From contig NZ_VIRM01000006.1 in the NCBI RefSeq assembly GCF_006874475.1, positions 62,001-126,000 of the forward strand: a DNA stretch of 64,000 nt, given 5' to 3'. The position numbers and the translations under genes were made by a program. Shown here piece by piece: positions 15,740 through 24,056 of this stretch; the first letter of the stretch is position 1; every line of letters starts with the position of its first letter. Below the pieces are notes generated by a model. It made no database searches. It worked only from the letters and a program-made list of their open reading frames with translations, and was not told where the DNA came from. Source of the DNA: Microbispora hainanensis. GTDB lineage: Bacteria > Actinomycetota > Actinomycetes > Streptosporangiales > Streptosporangiaceae.

Positions 15740-17323
15740 GTGACCGAGGCCGCGAACCAGTCTGTGAGCCAGGCTGCGAACGAGACCGCGAACGAGACCG
15801 CGAACGAGACCGCGAACCGGGCCGCGCATCAGGAGAGGTCGACGTTCCGGGCGTGCTTCGGCGTCGCGGAGTTCCGTGTGCTGTTCGGCAGCCAGCTTCT
15901 GCTGGTCCTGGGCGACACGGTGAAGATGCTCGCGTTCTCCGTGCTCGTCTACGCGCGTACGGGGTCGCCCGGGCTGGCCGCGCTGGCGTACATGATCGGG
16001 TTCCTGCCGCAGGTGGCGGGCGGGATGCTCCTGCTGTCGCTCGCCGACCGGTGGCGGCCACGGGCCCTCATGGTCGCGGGCGACCTCCTGCGGGTGGCCA
16101 CGTGCCTGGTGCTCAGCGTCGGCGACCTGCCTATCGCGGTCATGCTGGCGCTGGTGTTCGCGGCGGGCGTGCCCACGCCGCTGTTCTCGGCCGCTCGGGC
16201 AGCCGTGCTGCCCGATGTGCTCGCAGGGGACGCGTACGTGCTCGGCCGCGCCGTGTTCACCACGACCTCGGCGGGCGCGCAGGTCGCCGGCCTGGCCGTC
16301 GGCGGGGGCCTGCTCGCCGTGACCGGCGCGCACCGGGCGCTGCTGATCACCGCCGCGCTCTCGCTGGGCAGTGCGGCGCTGACCCGGTGGGGCCTGCGCG
16401 ACCGCCCGGCACGCTCCGCCCGCGCCGCTGGCGCCGGTGGTCCGGCCGGCCCCGCTGGTCCGGCTGGTCCCAGGGGTTCGGCCGGCGCCGCCGGTCCCGC
16501 TCGCACCGGCCGCCCCGCGCGTCGGGATCGCGCCGGCTCCGCGCCACAGGCGGGCGCCGTACGGACGACGCTGCGGGTCAACCGGGCGCTGCTGGCCGAC
16601 CGGGCCGTCCGGGGGTTGCTGCTGGCCGGGTGGCTGCCGCCGATGCTCTCGGTTGGCGCGGAGGCCGTCTACGTGCCCTATCTCACTGGTGAGGGATCGG
16701 CGTGGGGCGCGGGGGTCGTGCTGGCCGCCGCGGCGGCGGGCATGGGCGTGGGGGAGTTCGCGGTCGGCAGGTTCGCCCCGCCCGCCGTCCGGGAACGGCT
16801 GACCGTCCCGCTGGCGCTCCTGCTGGGCGCCCCGCTGCTCGGGTTCGCGGCCCGCCCGGGGGTCGCCGGGGCTGCGGCGCTGGCCGCCCTGGCCGCGGCG
16901 GGGCTCGCCTACAACCTGGGGCTCCAGCAACGGTTCCTCGATGCGGTTCCCGAGAGCGTGCGCGGGCAGGCGTTCGGCCTGCAGACCTCCGGGTTGATGA
17001 CCGCCCAGGCGCTGGGCGCCGCCGCCGTGGGCGCCGTCGCCGAGCTCGTGCCCGCCCATCTCGCCATCGCGCTGTCGGGCTGCGGCGTGATCGCCGTCGT
17101 GCTCGCGCTGCGCGGTGACCTCCGTCGTGACCTGCCTGGTGACCTGCCTGGTGACCTGCCTGGTGACCTGCCTGGTGATCGGCCTGGTGACCTGCCTGGT
17201 GATCGGCAGGGTGATCCGCGCGGTGCTGTGGGCGCTGATCTGCGCGACGGTCCGTCCGGGCGGGTCAGCCCACCGCGCGGAGAGGAGGGCGCTCGCCCGA
17301 GCCCCGCGGAACCAGCCGCGTAG
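15740..17323 (+). CDS. MFS transporter with repeat-expanded N- and C-terminal tails
   Basis: A 527-residue major facilitator resembling MFS_3/enterobactin-exporter-like drug efflux proteins, with about 12 membrane helices between residues 40 and 450. GTG at 15740 is chosen for its SD GGGAGGTGG (15728-15736). The N-terminal tail carries three (A)NETA units from a 12-bp repeat at 15776-15811. The central cytoplasmic loop has a collagen-like GPAGPAGPAGP run. The C-terminal tail is a (LPGD)n repeat followed by ~35 disordered residues that overlap the convergent lacI by 59 bp. It is probably regulated by the divergent ArsR-type gene. Substrate unknown. Confidence 0.88.
   Translation: MTEAANQSVSQAANETANETANETANRAAHQERSTFRACFGVAEFRVLFGSQLLLVLGDTVKMLAFSVLVYARTGSPGLAALAYMIGFLPQVAGGMLLLSLADRWRPRALMVAGDLLRVATCLVLSVGDLPIAVMLALVFAAGVPTPLFSAARAAVLPDVLAGDAYVLGRAVFTTTSAGAQVAGLAVGGGLLAVTGAHRALLITAALSLGSAALTRWGLRDRPARSARAAGAGGPAGPAGPAGPRGSAGAAGPARTGRPARRDRAGSAPQAGAVRTTLRVNRALLADRAVRGLLLAGWLPPMLSVGAEAVYVPYLTGEGSAWGAGVVLAAAAAGMGVGEFAVGRFAPPAVRERLTVPLALLLGAPLLGFAARPGVAGAAALAALAAAGLAYNLGLQQRFLDAVPESVRGQAFGLQTSGLMTAQALGAAAVGAVAELVPAHLAIALSGCGVIAVVLALRGDLRRDLPGDLPGDLPGDLPGDRPGDLPGDRQGDPRGAVGADLRDGPSGRVSPPRGEEGARPSPAEPAA
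17115..17210. repeat. 12-bp tandem repeat in the MFS gene (Leu-Pro-Gly-Asp units)
   Basis: About seven to eight copies of a unit close to CTGCCTGGTGAC, in frame, encoding LPGD/RPGD at the cytoplasmic end of the transporter. Confidence 0.9.
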
Positions 17324-18329
17324 CCAGCTCGATCCTGCTGGTCGGCTCCTCGTTCCCGGCCAGGCGCATGAACAGCAGGTCGGCGGCCGTACGGCCGAGC
17401 CGGGCGGGATCCTGGGCCACCACGGTGATGCCCAGCAGGTCGGCCAGTTCGAAGTCGTCGAACCCCACCAGGGCGAGGCCGCCCGCGGCGCCCGCGTCGG
17501 CGGCGTGGGTGAGCGACGCCAGCGCACGCAGGATCTCCACGGTGGCGCGGCCGTTGCCGGCGAACAACGCGGTCGGCGGGTCGGACGCCGTGAGCAGCCG
17601 CGTCAGGTCGGCCCGCATCCGCGCCGGGTCCGGCGGCCCCATGACGACCAGGCCCTCGTCGTACGGCAGGCCCGCGGCGGCCAGCGCCTGCCGGTAGCCG
17701 CGCAACCGTTCGCCGGCCGTGAAGATGCCGGGGGCGTCGCCGAGGAAGGCGATGCGGCGGTGGCCGTGCGCGATCAGGTGGGCCGTGCCCGTCCGGGCCC
17801 CGCCCACGTTGTCGCACAGGACGGTGTCCGCCTCGCATCCCGCGCCCGGCGGCCGATCGGCGAAGACCGCCTTGATCCCGGCGTCGAACTCGGGCGCGAG
17901 ATAGCCGTGGTCGTTCCCCGCCGGCACGATGATCAGCCCGTCCACGCGGCGGGCGCAGAAGGCGAGCACGAGATCGCGCTCGCGGTCGGCGTCCTCTTGG
18001 GACGAGCCGGTGAACAGCAGATAGCCGTGGTGCAGCGCGGCGTCCTCGACGGCGCGGTTGAGGCTGGAATAGAAGGCGTCGGCCACGTCCTCGATCACCA
18101 GGCCGATGCTCGCCGTACGGCCCCGGCGCAGGATCCGCGCGCTGTCGTTGCGGCGGTAGCCGAGGCGCTCGATCGCCGCCTGCACGCGGCTCGCGGTCGC
18201 GGCGTTGACGCCGGGCTCGTTGTTGACGACGCGGGAGACGGTCTTGAGTGCCACACCGGCCGCGGCGGCCACGTCGTTCATGGTCGGACGGCCGCGTCTC
18301 GTCTCTACCACGCAGGGATCATCTCCCAT
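17265..18329 (-). CDS. LacI family transcriptional repressor
   Basis: A 354-residue LacI/GalR regulator. The N-terminal HTH reads TMNDVAAAAGVALKTVSRVV followed by NNEPGV (about residues 16-41). A hinge and a periplasmic-binding-like sugar domain follow (ASIGLVIEDVADAFYSSL, GHRRIAFLGDAPG, ALVGFDDFELADLLGITVVA). The operator GACAACGTTGTC lies just upstream (18342-18353), with an 18-bp version before the sugar ABC operon at 11404-11421. It most likely represses both and is released by the imported sugar or its phosphate. The intervening ArsR/MFS pair separates it from its transporter operon. Confidence 0.95.
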   Translation of the reverse strand: MGDDPCVVETRRGRPTMNDVAAAAGVALKTVSRVVNNEPGVNAATASRVQAAIERLGYRRNDSARILRRGRTASIGLVIEDVADAFYSSLNRAVEDAALHHGYLLFTGSSQEDADRERDLVLAFCARRVDGLIIVPAGNDHGYLAPEFDAGIKAVFADRPPGAGCEADTVLCDNVGGARTGTAHLIAHGHRRIAFLGDAPGIFTAGERLRGYRQALAAAGLPYDEGLVVMGPPDPARMRADLTRLLTASDPPTALFAGNGRATVEILRALASLTHAADAGAAGGLALVGFDDFELADLLGITVVAQDPARLGRTAADLLFMRLAGNEEPTSRIELATRLVPRGSGERPPLRAVG

Positions 18330-18338
18330 TTCACGGCC

Positions 18339-18356
18339 CTAGACAACGTTGTCAGT
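18339..18356. promoter_or_regulatory. LacI-type operator, autoregulatory copy
   Basis: The core palindrome GACAACGTTGTC (18342-18353) lies 12 bp upstream of the lacI ATG; 14 of 18 bases match the site at 11404-11421. Its position supports autoregulation. Confidence 0.83.
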
Positions 18357-18446
18357 ATTCTGGTGAGAGTTGGTCGCTTTTGTGGGGATGTGGGGGCGGT
18401 TCGGGGGCCTTGGGAACGCAGGGCACGTGGGGGCATGTGTCCCTGG

Positions 18447-18525
18447 TGTGCCCCGTCACGGGCTGCCGGGCTGTGCCCCCTTGCTGTGCCCTTGCTGTGC
18501 CCTGTCATGGGCTGCCGGGCTGTGC
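18447..18525. repeat. 30-bp direct repeat pair
   Basis: 18447-18476 and 18496-18525 are 28/30 identical, both containing GGGCTGCCGGGCTGTGC. The second copy runs into the 3' end of the iclR gene. Probably a local tandem duplication; no function proposed. Confidence 0.8.
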
Positions 18526-19296
18526 GCGGCTCGCGCCTCCGGTGGCGCGCAGGTCGGCCTCGATCCTGGCGGCGGTGGCGAGCAGCGGGGGGAGCAGGTC
18601 GCGGCGGGCCGACTCCACGGTGGTGCGGCTGGCGTGTGAGGAGATGTTCACCGCCGCCACCACCCGCCCGCCGTGGTCCCTGATCGGCGCGGCGATGGAG
18701 CGCAGCCCCTCTTCCAGTTCCTGGTCCACCATGGCCCAGCCCTGGGTCCGTACCCGGTCCAGCGCGGCGCGCAGGGCGACCGGCGAGGTGGTGGTGTGCG
18801 GGGTCAGCCGCTCAAGCCCGGCGCGGCCGAGGTAGGCGTCGAGTTCCTCGGGAGGGAGCCCCGCGAGCAGCACCCGGCCCATCGAGGTGCAGTAGGCGGG
18901 GAAGCGGGTGCCGATCGCGATCGTCACGCGCATGATCCGGGCCGTCGGCACGCGGGCCACATAGACGATGTCGGTGTCGTCCAGCACGGAGACCGACGCC
19001 GACTCGTGTACCTCGGCGACGAGCCGTTCCAGGTGCGGCAGCGCGACCTCGGGCAGGGAGAGGCTCGACAGGTAGGCGTAGCCCAGCTCCAGCACCCGGG
19101 GCGACAGCGAGAAGAGCCGCCCGTCGGTCCGCACGTAGCCCAGGTCCGCGAGCGTCAGCAGAAACCTGCGCGCCGCGGCGCGGGTGAGACCGGTCTTGCG
19201 GGCCACGTCGCTGAGCGTCAGCTCCGGGCTCGCGACGTCGAACGCCCGGATCACGGCCAGACCCCGGGCCAGCGACTGGACGTGCTCCTCCGCCAT
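18505..19296 (-). CDS. IclR family transcriptional regulator (PcaR/PobR-like)
   Basis: A 263-residue IclR regulator. N-terminal winged helix: SLARGLAVIRAFDVASPELT then LSDVARKTGLTRAAARRFLL (about 8-47). A GAF-like effector domain follows, with GTRFPAYCTSMGRVLLAGL and the C-terminal SIAAPIRDHGGRVVAAVNIS. The residues around FPAYCTS are typical of regulators of aromatic-acid catabolism (beta-ketoadipate branch), though no such pathway genes are nearby. The divergent MFS carrier (CynX-like) 141 bp away is the plausible local target. Confidence 0.92.
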   Translation of the reverse strand: MAEEHVQSLARGLAVIRAFDVASPELTLSDVARKTGLTRAAARRFLLTLADLGYVRTDGRLFSLSPRVLELGYAYLSSLSLPEVALPHLERLVAEVHESASVSVLDDTDIVYVARVPTARIMRVTIAIGTRFPAYCTSMGRVLLAGLPPEELDAYLGRAGLERLTPHTTTSPVALRAALDRVRTQGWAMVDQELEEGLRSIAAPIRDHGGRVVAAVNISSHASRTTVESARRDLLPPLLATAARIEADLRATGGASRAQPGSP

Positions 19297-19437
19297 GACC
19301 GCCCACCTCCCGACCGCACCCTAGCGCCGCCCGGCTGCGGCGGGGAGGACGGGCCGGGAGAACGGGCCGGGAGAACGAGCCGGGGGACAGGTGGGAAACG
19401 GGTGGGGCGTGCGACACCGGCCGGTAGGGTTTGGCGA

Positions 19438-20802
19438 ATGATGAGCGGGATCAAGGCCAATCGGGGAAATTTGCTGCTGGTGGGCGGTTTCGTCGTGGCG
19501 GCGCTCAACCTGAGGCCCGCTCTCGCGGGCGTGTCACCGCTCCTCCCGGCCATCATGCGGGACCTCGGCCTCAGCCCCGCCGGTGGCGGCGCCATCACCA
19601 CGGTGATGGTGGTGTGCCTCGGCCTGCTCGCCCCGGTCGCGCCCGCGCTGGCCACCCGGATCGGGCTGGACCGCACGCTGCTGGCCGGTCTGCTCGTTCT
19701 CGCCGCCGGTGTCGCGCTGCGTAGCGCGGACGGCGTGCCCGCCCTGTATTGCGGCGCCGCCCTGGCAGGCACGGCCATCGCCGTCATGAACGTCGTCATG
19801 CCCGGCCTCGTCAAGCAGCACTTCCCCGGCAGGGTCGGGCTCTTCACCGGCCTGTACGTCTCGGTCATGGTCAGCGGGGCCGCGATGGCCTCGGCGGCGA
19901 TGGTCCCGCTCGCCGGGCAGGTCGGCTGGCGGGTGGCGGCGGGGTCGCCGGCCCTGCTCGCGCTGGTGGCGGCGGCCCTGTGGTGGGTGGCGCGCGTGAG
20001 GACGACCGGGCAGGACGCGGCGACGGCCGGGAAGGACGCGCCGGGGACGACCGGGCAGGACCCGGCGACGGCGATGGCAGGGACCGGCCGTCCTCGGCCC
20101 GGCGACCCCGACCGTTCCCGGCCCGGTGAGCTCGGCGGTTCCCGGCCCGGCGACCCCGGCGGTTCTCGCTCCGGTGAGCCCGGCGCCCCCGGCCACCGGC
20201 CGTACGCGACCCTGCTCCGGGCGCCGGCGACGTGGGCGGTCATGGCGTTCATGGGCCTGCAGTCGCTGACCTTCTATGTCGTGCTGGCCTGGCTGCCCAC
20301 CGTGTTCCAGGCCGCCGGCCTGCCCGCGGACGAGGCGGGATATCTGCTGGGCCTGACGAACCTCGTGCAGATCGCCGCCGCGCTGGTCGTCCCCCTGCAC
20401 GCGGGCCGGGTCCGATCCCAGGCGCCGCACGTGGCCCTGGCCGCGCTGCTGACCGTCGGCGGCTATCTGGGCGTGCTGCTCGCGCCCACCACCACGCCGT
20501 GGCTGTGGATGGTGGTCCTCGGGCTCGGCCAGGGGGCCTCGATCGCCCTCGCCCTGCTGATCATCACGTTGCGGGCGCCCGATCCTGCCTCGGTGACCGC
20601 GCTGTCGGCGGTCGCCCAGTCGAGCGGCTACGTGCTGGCCGCGATCGGGCCGCTCGCGTTCGGCCTGCTGCACGAGCTGTCCGGCGGCTGGACCGTGCCC
20701 CTGCTCGCCGGGCTGGGGGCCTGCGTCCTCCAGTTGGCGTCGGGCGTGCTGGCCGCCCGCCCTGCGCCTCTGCAGACGGGAGAGCCGGAACGGGCGGGAT
20801 AG
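19438..20802 (+). CDS. MFS transporter, CynX/NimT family
   Basis: A 454-residue carrier. The first helix and loop read LVGGFVVAALNLRPALAGVS, the signature of the cyanate/2-nitroimidazole (CynX/NimT) branch, followed by 11 further helices. The long central cytoplasmic loop (about residues 185-255) is hydrophilic with (P)GDPxxSRPGE repeats, another case of in-frame repeat growth. Two adjacent ATGs (19438, 19441) are possible starts. It is divergent from iclR, so import of an organic anion under IclR control is a reasonable hypothesis. Its TAG stop abuts the convergent Uma2 gene. Confidence 0.9.
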   Translation: MMSGIKANRGNLLLVGGFVVAALNLRPALAGVSPLLPAIMRDLGLSPAGGGAITTVMVVCLGLLAPVAPALATRIGLDRTLLAGLLVLAAGVALRSADGVPALYCGAALAGTAIAVMNVVMPGLVKQHFPGRVGLFTGLYVSVMVSGAAMASAAMVPLAGQVGWRVAAGSPALLALVAAALWWVARVRTTGQDAATAGKDAPGTTGQDPATAMAGTGRPRPGDPDRSRPGELGGSRPGDPGGSRSGEPGAPGHRPYATLLRAPATWAVMAFMGLQSLTFYVVLAWLPTVFQAAGLPADEAGYLLGLTNLVQIAAALVVPLHAGRVRSQAPHVALAALLTVGGYLGVLLAPTTTPWLWMVVLGLGQGASIALALLIITLRAPDPASVTALSAVAQSSGYVLAAIGPLAFGLLHELSGGWTVPLLAGLGACVLQLASGVLAARPAPLQTGEPERAG

Positions 20803-21540
20803 TCAACGCGGCAGCCGTTCGAGGTCGATGGCGATGGGGAAGGGAGAGCCCACCGAGAGGCGGCCGTGGTGGACCCCGGTCATCTGATAGCCGGTGCGGT
20901 CGGCGTCGAGCTCGAAGGAGTAGACGAAAGGCCGGAAGCCGGTGCTCTCGACCCGCCAGAAGTGGGGGATGCCGGCCGCCGCGTAGTGCCGCGGCCGCAT
21001 GTCGCGGTCGGATTCGGCCGCGTCGGGGCCGATGACCTCGATGACCAGGCGCACCTCTTCGGCGAGGTAGCAGGTCCTCCGGTCGTCGGAGGCGGCGAGG
21101 TCGTCCACCAGGGACACGTCGGGACGGGCGCGCCGATCGGGCCCCAGCAGGACGTCCATCCGGCTGACCGCCACCAGGTCGCCCGGGACCTGCGCGTTCA
21201 GGGCCGTGCGCAGGCCGTACGTCATGCGCTCACGGAATCGGGTCTGGGGGCCCGAGGAGATGAGGCCGGCGTCGAGATGATCGTCCTCAGGGCGATCGGC
21301 GTCGAGATGATCCGCGCCGGGGCGGCCGGCGCCGGAGTGATCGGCGTCGGGGTGGCCGGCGTCGAGATGATCCGCGCCGGGGCGGCCGGCGCCGGAGTGA
21401 TCGGCGTCGGGGTGGCCGGCGTCGTCCTTCCCGTCCCGCCGCTCGTCGGCGAGGGGCCGGAGCCGGGAGAGCCGATCGGAGACGCCCCCGGCCCCGCCTC
21501 CCGGGCGGGGCTGGAGCCAGTCATCGAGCACGCTGGTCAT
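20803..21540 (-). CDS. Uma2 family (DUF820) restriction-endonuclease-fold protein with repeat insert
   Basis: A 245-residue protein. From about residue 95 it matches the Uma2/DUF820 PD-(D/E)XK fold: RRARPDVSLVDD supplies the Asp, LVIEVIGPDA the E-x-V strand, and MRPRHYAAAGIPHFWRVE the C-terminal helix. These proteins are abundant in cyanobacteria and actinomycetes and their role is unclear. The usual N-terminal segment (LPDDGxRYELVDG) is absent. In its place lies a disordered region with two perfect 20-residue repeats (GHPDADHSGAGRPGADHLDA type). It lies downstream of the cysteine-dioxygenase operon on the same strand. Confidence 0.82.
   Translation of the reverse strand: MTSVLDDWLQPRPGGGAGGVSDRLSRLRPLADERRDGKDDAGHPDADHSGAGRPGADHLDAGHPDADHSGAGRPGADHLDADRPEDDHLDAGLISSGPQTRFRERMTYGLRTALNAQVPGDLVAVSRMDVLLGPDRRARPDVSLVDDLAASDDRRTCYLAEEVRLVIEVIGPDAAESDRDMRPRHYAAAGIPHFWRVESTGFRPFVYSFELDADRTGYQMTGVHHGRLSVGSPFPIAIDLERLPR
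21301..21420. repeat. Perfect 60-bp tandem duplication inside the Uma2 gene
   Basis: 21301-21360 and 21361-21420 are identical over all 60 bases, preceded by a partial third copy (about 21255-21300). The absence of any substitution indicates a very recent or actively maintained duplication. It adds exactly 20 codons. Confidence 0.97.
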
Positions 21541-21590
21541 GGCAGAAGCCTAGCGTCACCGTCTGTGATGAACGAACTACTCACCCCGCC

Positions 21591-22151
21591 CTAAGCCGGG
21601 TCGAGCGGGCGCAATTCGTCGGCGTACCCGACCGAAAGACGCCGCATGGTCCCGTCATCGGTGATGGAGTACTGCCCCATGCGCCACAGTGGTGGCGAGT
21701 ACGCGTGGATCGAGACCGAGCCCGGCGCCTCACCGGTCAGCCGGTGGATGTGATCGGGCCCGAACGAGAAGGCGTCGCCCTCCGCGACTCGCGTCTCCAG
21801 GTGGACGCCGCCGATGCGCGGGTTGCACTCCTTCAGCTCGCCGGCCACCACCTTGACCGCGCCGGAGGAGACGTCGTGGTCGTGCCAGCCGGTGTCGTCC
21901 CCGGGCCGCCAGCACAGCAGCCACACGTCCACGTACGAGTCGCGGTGCAGCGAGACGTAGTGGCGTCCCCCGTCCTCCGCGCCCTCGAAGCTGAGGTGGT
22001 GACGCCACAGCTCGGGCCGGCTGGCCAGGTCCTCGACCAGGGCGAGCAGCTCACGGCGGTCGAGCGCGCGGGCGGGCAGATCGCCGAAGGGGGCTGTGGG
22101 ATCGGCCGGGGAGGCGCACAGTGCGCCTTCCTGGATCGTGGGCGTGCTCAT
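21591..22151 (-). CDS. Cysteine dioxygenase family protein
   Basis: A 186-residue cupin of the type-I cysteine dioxygenase family, which oxidises cysteine (or 3-mercaptopropionate) to the sulfinic acid using Fe(II) and O2. The metal-site motif GWHDHDVSSGAVKVVAGEL (about residues 95-113) gives two His ligands. The third His lies in GPDHIHRLTGEAPGSVSIHA. The start overlaps the stop of the upstream amidohydrolase by 4 bp (ATGA at 22148-22151), so the two proteins are made together. In this pairing the true substrate could be another thiol. Confidence 0.9.
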   Translation of the reverse strand: MSTPTIQEGALCASPADPTAPFGDLPARALDRRELLALVEDLASRPELWRHHLSFEGAEDGGRHYVSLHRDSYVDVWLLCWRPGDDTGWHDHDVSSGAVKVVAGELKECNPRIGGVHLETRVAEGDAFSFGPDHIHRLTGEAPGSVSIHAYSPPLWRMGQYSITDDGTMRRLSVGYADELRPLDPA

Positions 22152-23056
22152 TGGTGCGACTCCTTCCGGGACAGCAGGCGGCCGGGATTGGCCACGCGTA
22201 CGGCATGATCGATGGCTCGTTGTGCGGGGTCGCCGGGGTCCGGCCACGCCGATTCGGCGTACGGCTGGTCGCTTCCGGCGACGAGGACGTCGATCCCGAG
22301 TTCGCGGATCACCGCGTCGGCGGCCCGGGGGCCGTAGGACGACGTCTCGAGGAACAGATCGGGGTCCACCAGGCCGCGTCCGGTGGCGCCCCGGGCCAGC
22401 TGGCGCTCCCGATGCAGCGGGGCCAGCCCGGCCAGCAGCGCGAAGCACACCTTCAGCCGGGGATGCCGGGCCCGGCCGAACGCCTCGAACGCGTACCAGG
22501 CGGCGTGCATCTGCTGCACGTACGGCACGACGGCGGCCCACCAGGCGGGGCCGGACGCGGCGGTGGCGGGGCCGGGGTGGACGAACAACGGCAGGCCGCG
22601 CTCTTCCAGCACGTCGAGCAGCGGAGCGGCCTGGGTCAGCCCTCGGGCATCGCCGAGCGCGGTCGCCGGAAGCTGCAGCCCGGCCATGCCGTCATCGAGG
22701 TCGAGGGTGTGCGAGAGCCGTAAAGGATCGGGGTCGGTCACCGGGGCGGCGGCCCAGGCCCCGAACGGCGCGGGCAGCGCGCGGGCGTCGGCGTGATAGG
22801 CGTCGATGAGCGGCCACGCCTCCTCCGGCGGCAGGTGCTCGATCCCGAGCGGGCTCGACAGGGAGACGAGGGCCAGGTCGAGGTGGGCGTTGCGCTTGCG
22901 CCGGAGCTCCACGTCGTGGTCGGCCGGATCCACCTCGTACGGCGGCTCGCCGTCGAGGACGAGCGTCCATTCGTCCAGGAACGGCGGGCGGGTGCGGCGG
23001 CGCAGCGCGTCGACGAGGGACGGCGTCCACAGGTGCTGGTGCACGTCCACGCTCAT
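22148..23056 (-). CDS. Amidohydrolase-2 family metal-dependent hydrolase
   Basis: A 302-residue TIM-barrel hydrolase. It begins with the metal motif DVHQHLW (residues 4-10) and has a later FVHPGP (about 157-162) and an Asp in AGSDQPYAES, matching the amidohydrolase_2 group (decarboxylases and lactonases). It is first gene of a two-gene operon with the cysteine dioxygenase, implying sequential chemistry on a sulfur or carboxylic compound. The GGTCCTTTC-rich leader upstream contains no operator I can recognise. Confidence 0.85.
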   Translation of the reverse strand: MSVDVHQHLWTPSLVDALRRRTRPPFLDEWTLVLDGEPPYEVDPADHDVELRRKRNAHLDLALVSLSSPLGIEHLPPEEAWPLIDAYHADARALPAPFGAWAAAPVTDPDPLRLSHTLDLDDGMAGLQLPATALGDARGLTQAAPLLDVLEERGLPLFVHPGPATAASGPAWWAAVVPYVQQMHAAWYAFEAFGRARHPRLKVCFALLAGLAPLHRERQLARGATGRGLVDPDLFLETSSYGPRAADAVIRELGIDVLVAGSDQPYAESAWPDPGDPAQRAIDHAVRVANPGRLLSRKESHQ

Positions 23057-23155
23057 CGGCCGGTCCTTTCAGGAAGTCCTAATTCCCTACTCAGAATACA
23101 TGCTTTCCGGACGGGTGTGGCCCAGGGGCGGATGACGCACCCGCCCCTGAGCTGG

Positions 23156-23527
23156 TCAGTCGTCGCCGAGGATCATGTTGAGGACCCAACTGATCACGCC
23201 GACGACGATGGCGCCCCAGAAGGCGGCCACGAACCCGTCGACATGGAAGGGGAGTTCGAACTGCTCGGCGAGCCAGCTCGTGAGCAGCAGCAGCGCGGCG
23301 TTCACCACCAGGGCGAACAGGCCGAGCGTGAGCACGTAGAACGCGCAGCCGATCGTCTTGATGATCGGCTTGATGACGGCGTTCACGAGGCCGAAGATCA
23401 GCGCGACCGCGAGGAGGGTGCCGATCTGCTTGGCGGTGGAGCCGGCGCTGACGGTGATGCCGTCCACCAGCTTGGTGGACGCCCACAGGGCCGCGGCCAC
23501 CACGATGATCTTGAGTATGACCTTCAC
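23156..23527 (-). CDS. Phage-holin-family (PF04020-type) four-helix membrane protein
   Basis: A 123-residue very hydrophobic protein with four predicted transmembrane segments. It starts VKVILKIIVVAAALWASTKL and contains the family pattern FGLVNAVIKPIIK and a C-terminal FWGAIVVGVISWVLNMILGD. Despite the family name it is a chromosomal actinobacterial membrane protein of unknown function, not evidence of a prophage. GTG at 23527 is chosen because GGAAGGA lies 8 bp upstream. Confidence 0.85.
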   Translation of the reverse strand: MKVILKIIVVAAALWASTKLVDGITVSAGSTAKQIGTLLAVALIFGLVNAVIKPIIKTIGCAFYVLTLGLFALVVNAALLLLTSWLAEQFELPFHVDGFVAAFWGAIVVGVISWVLNMILGDD

Positions 23528-23727
23528 CTCAAGAATCCTTCCACGGCGCGGCAAAGAGTGCGCGGTTCACGTGTGGCCGGAATGGGCGGCCCCCGCCGAT
23601 GGCGGGAAGGAGCTGCGCCGATGCCGGGGGGCGGCAAAAAGCGTGTCCGGGTTTGGCGGTCTTTCTTCCACTTCGTGGGTATGAGCGGCAAACCTGGGGG
23701 AAACCGACGAGTTGGGGGTGAGGTCGG

Positions 23728-24003
23728 ATGGACGTCGAAGAGCTCGAGTCGCTCCCCGCGAAGGAGCTTCACGACCGCGCCGTGCGCTACGCCGTACGGC
23801 ACGGCGACCTGGGATTCCTGTGGGATCTGCTGAAGGTCATCCCGGCGGCCGAGGCCGCCAGCGGCAACAGCGACGAGACCGCGAACGACCTCAGCAGAGT
23901 CTCGGCGCTGCTCAGCGACGCGATCGGGGCGGGCGAGGGCGAGCTCGGCGACGCGCTCCGGCCGGTGTATGTCGAGTATCTGTCCAAACACCCCGACGCC
24001 TGA
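23728..24003 (+). CDS. Small conserved hypothetical protein
   Basis: A 91-residue acidic, helical protein (MDVEELESLPAKELHDRAVR at the start). No membrane segment, signal or motif was recognised. It has good coding character and its own GGGGTGAGG ribosome site. It lies just before a two-component system and 53 bp upstream of the response-regulator GTG; it may or may not share its promoter. Confidence 0.7.
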   Translation: MDVEELESLPAKELHDRAVRYAVRHGDLGFLWDLLKVIPAAEAASGNSDETANDLSRVSALLSDAIGAGEGELGDALRPVYVEYLSKHPDA

Positions 24004-24056
24004 GCATCGGGACAAACGCTCAGCAACTTCTCATCTCCGCACGTCACAATGATGGC

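Noticed and set aside
23156-23527. Prophage holin
   Set aside because: The protein belongs to a holin-named family, but no phage genes occur around it; the family is common in actinomycete chromosomes.
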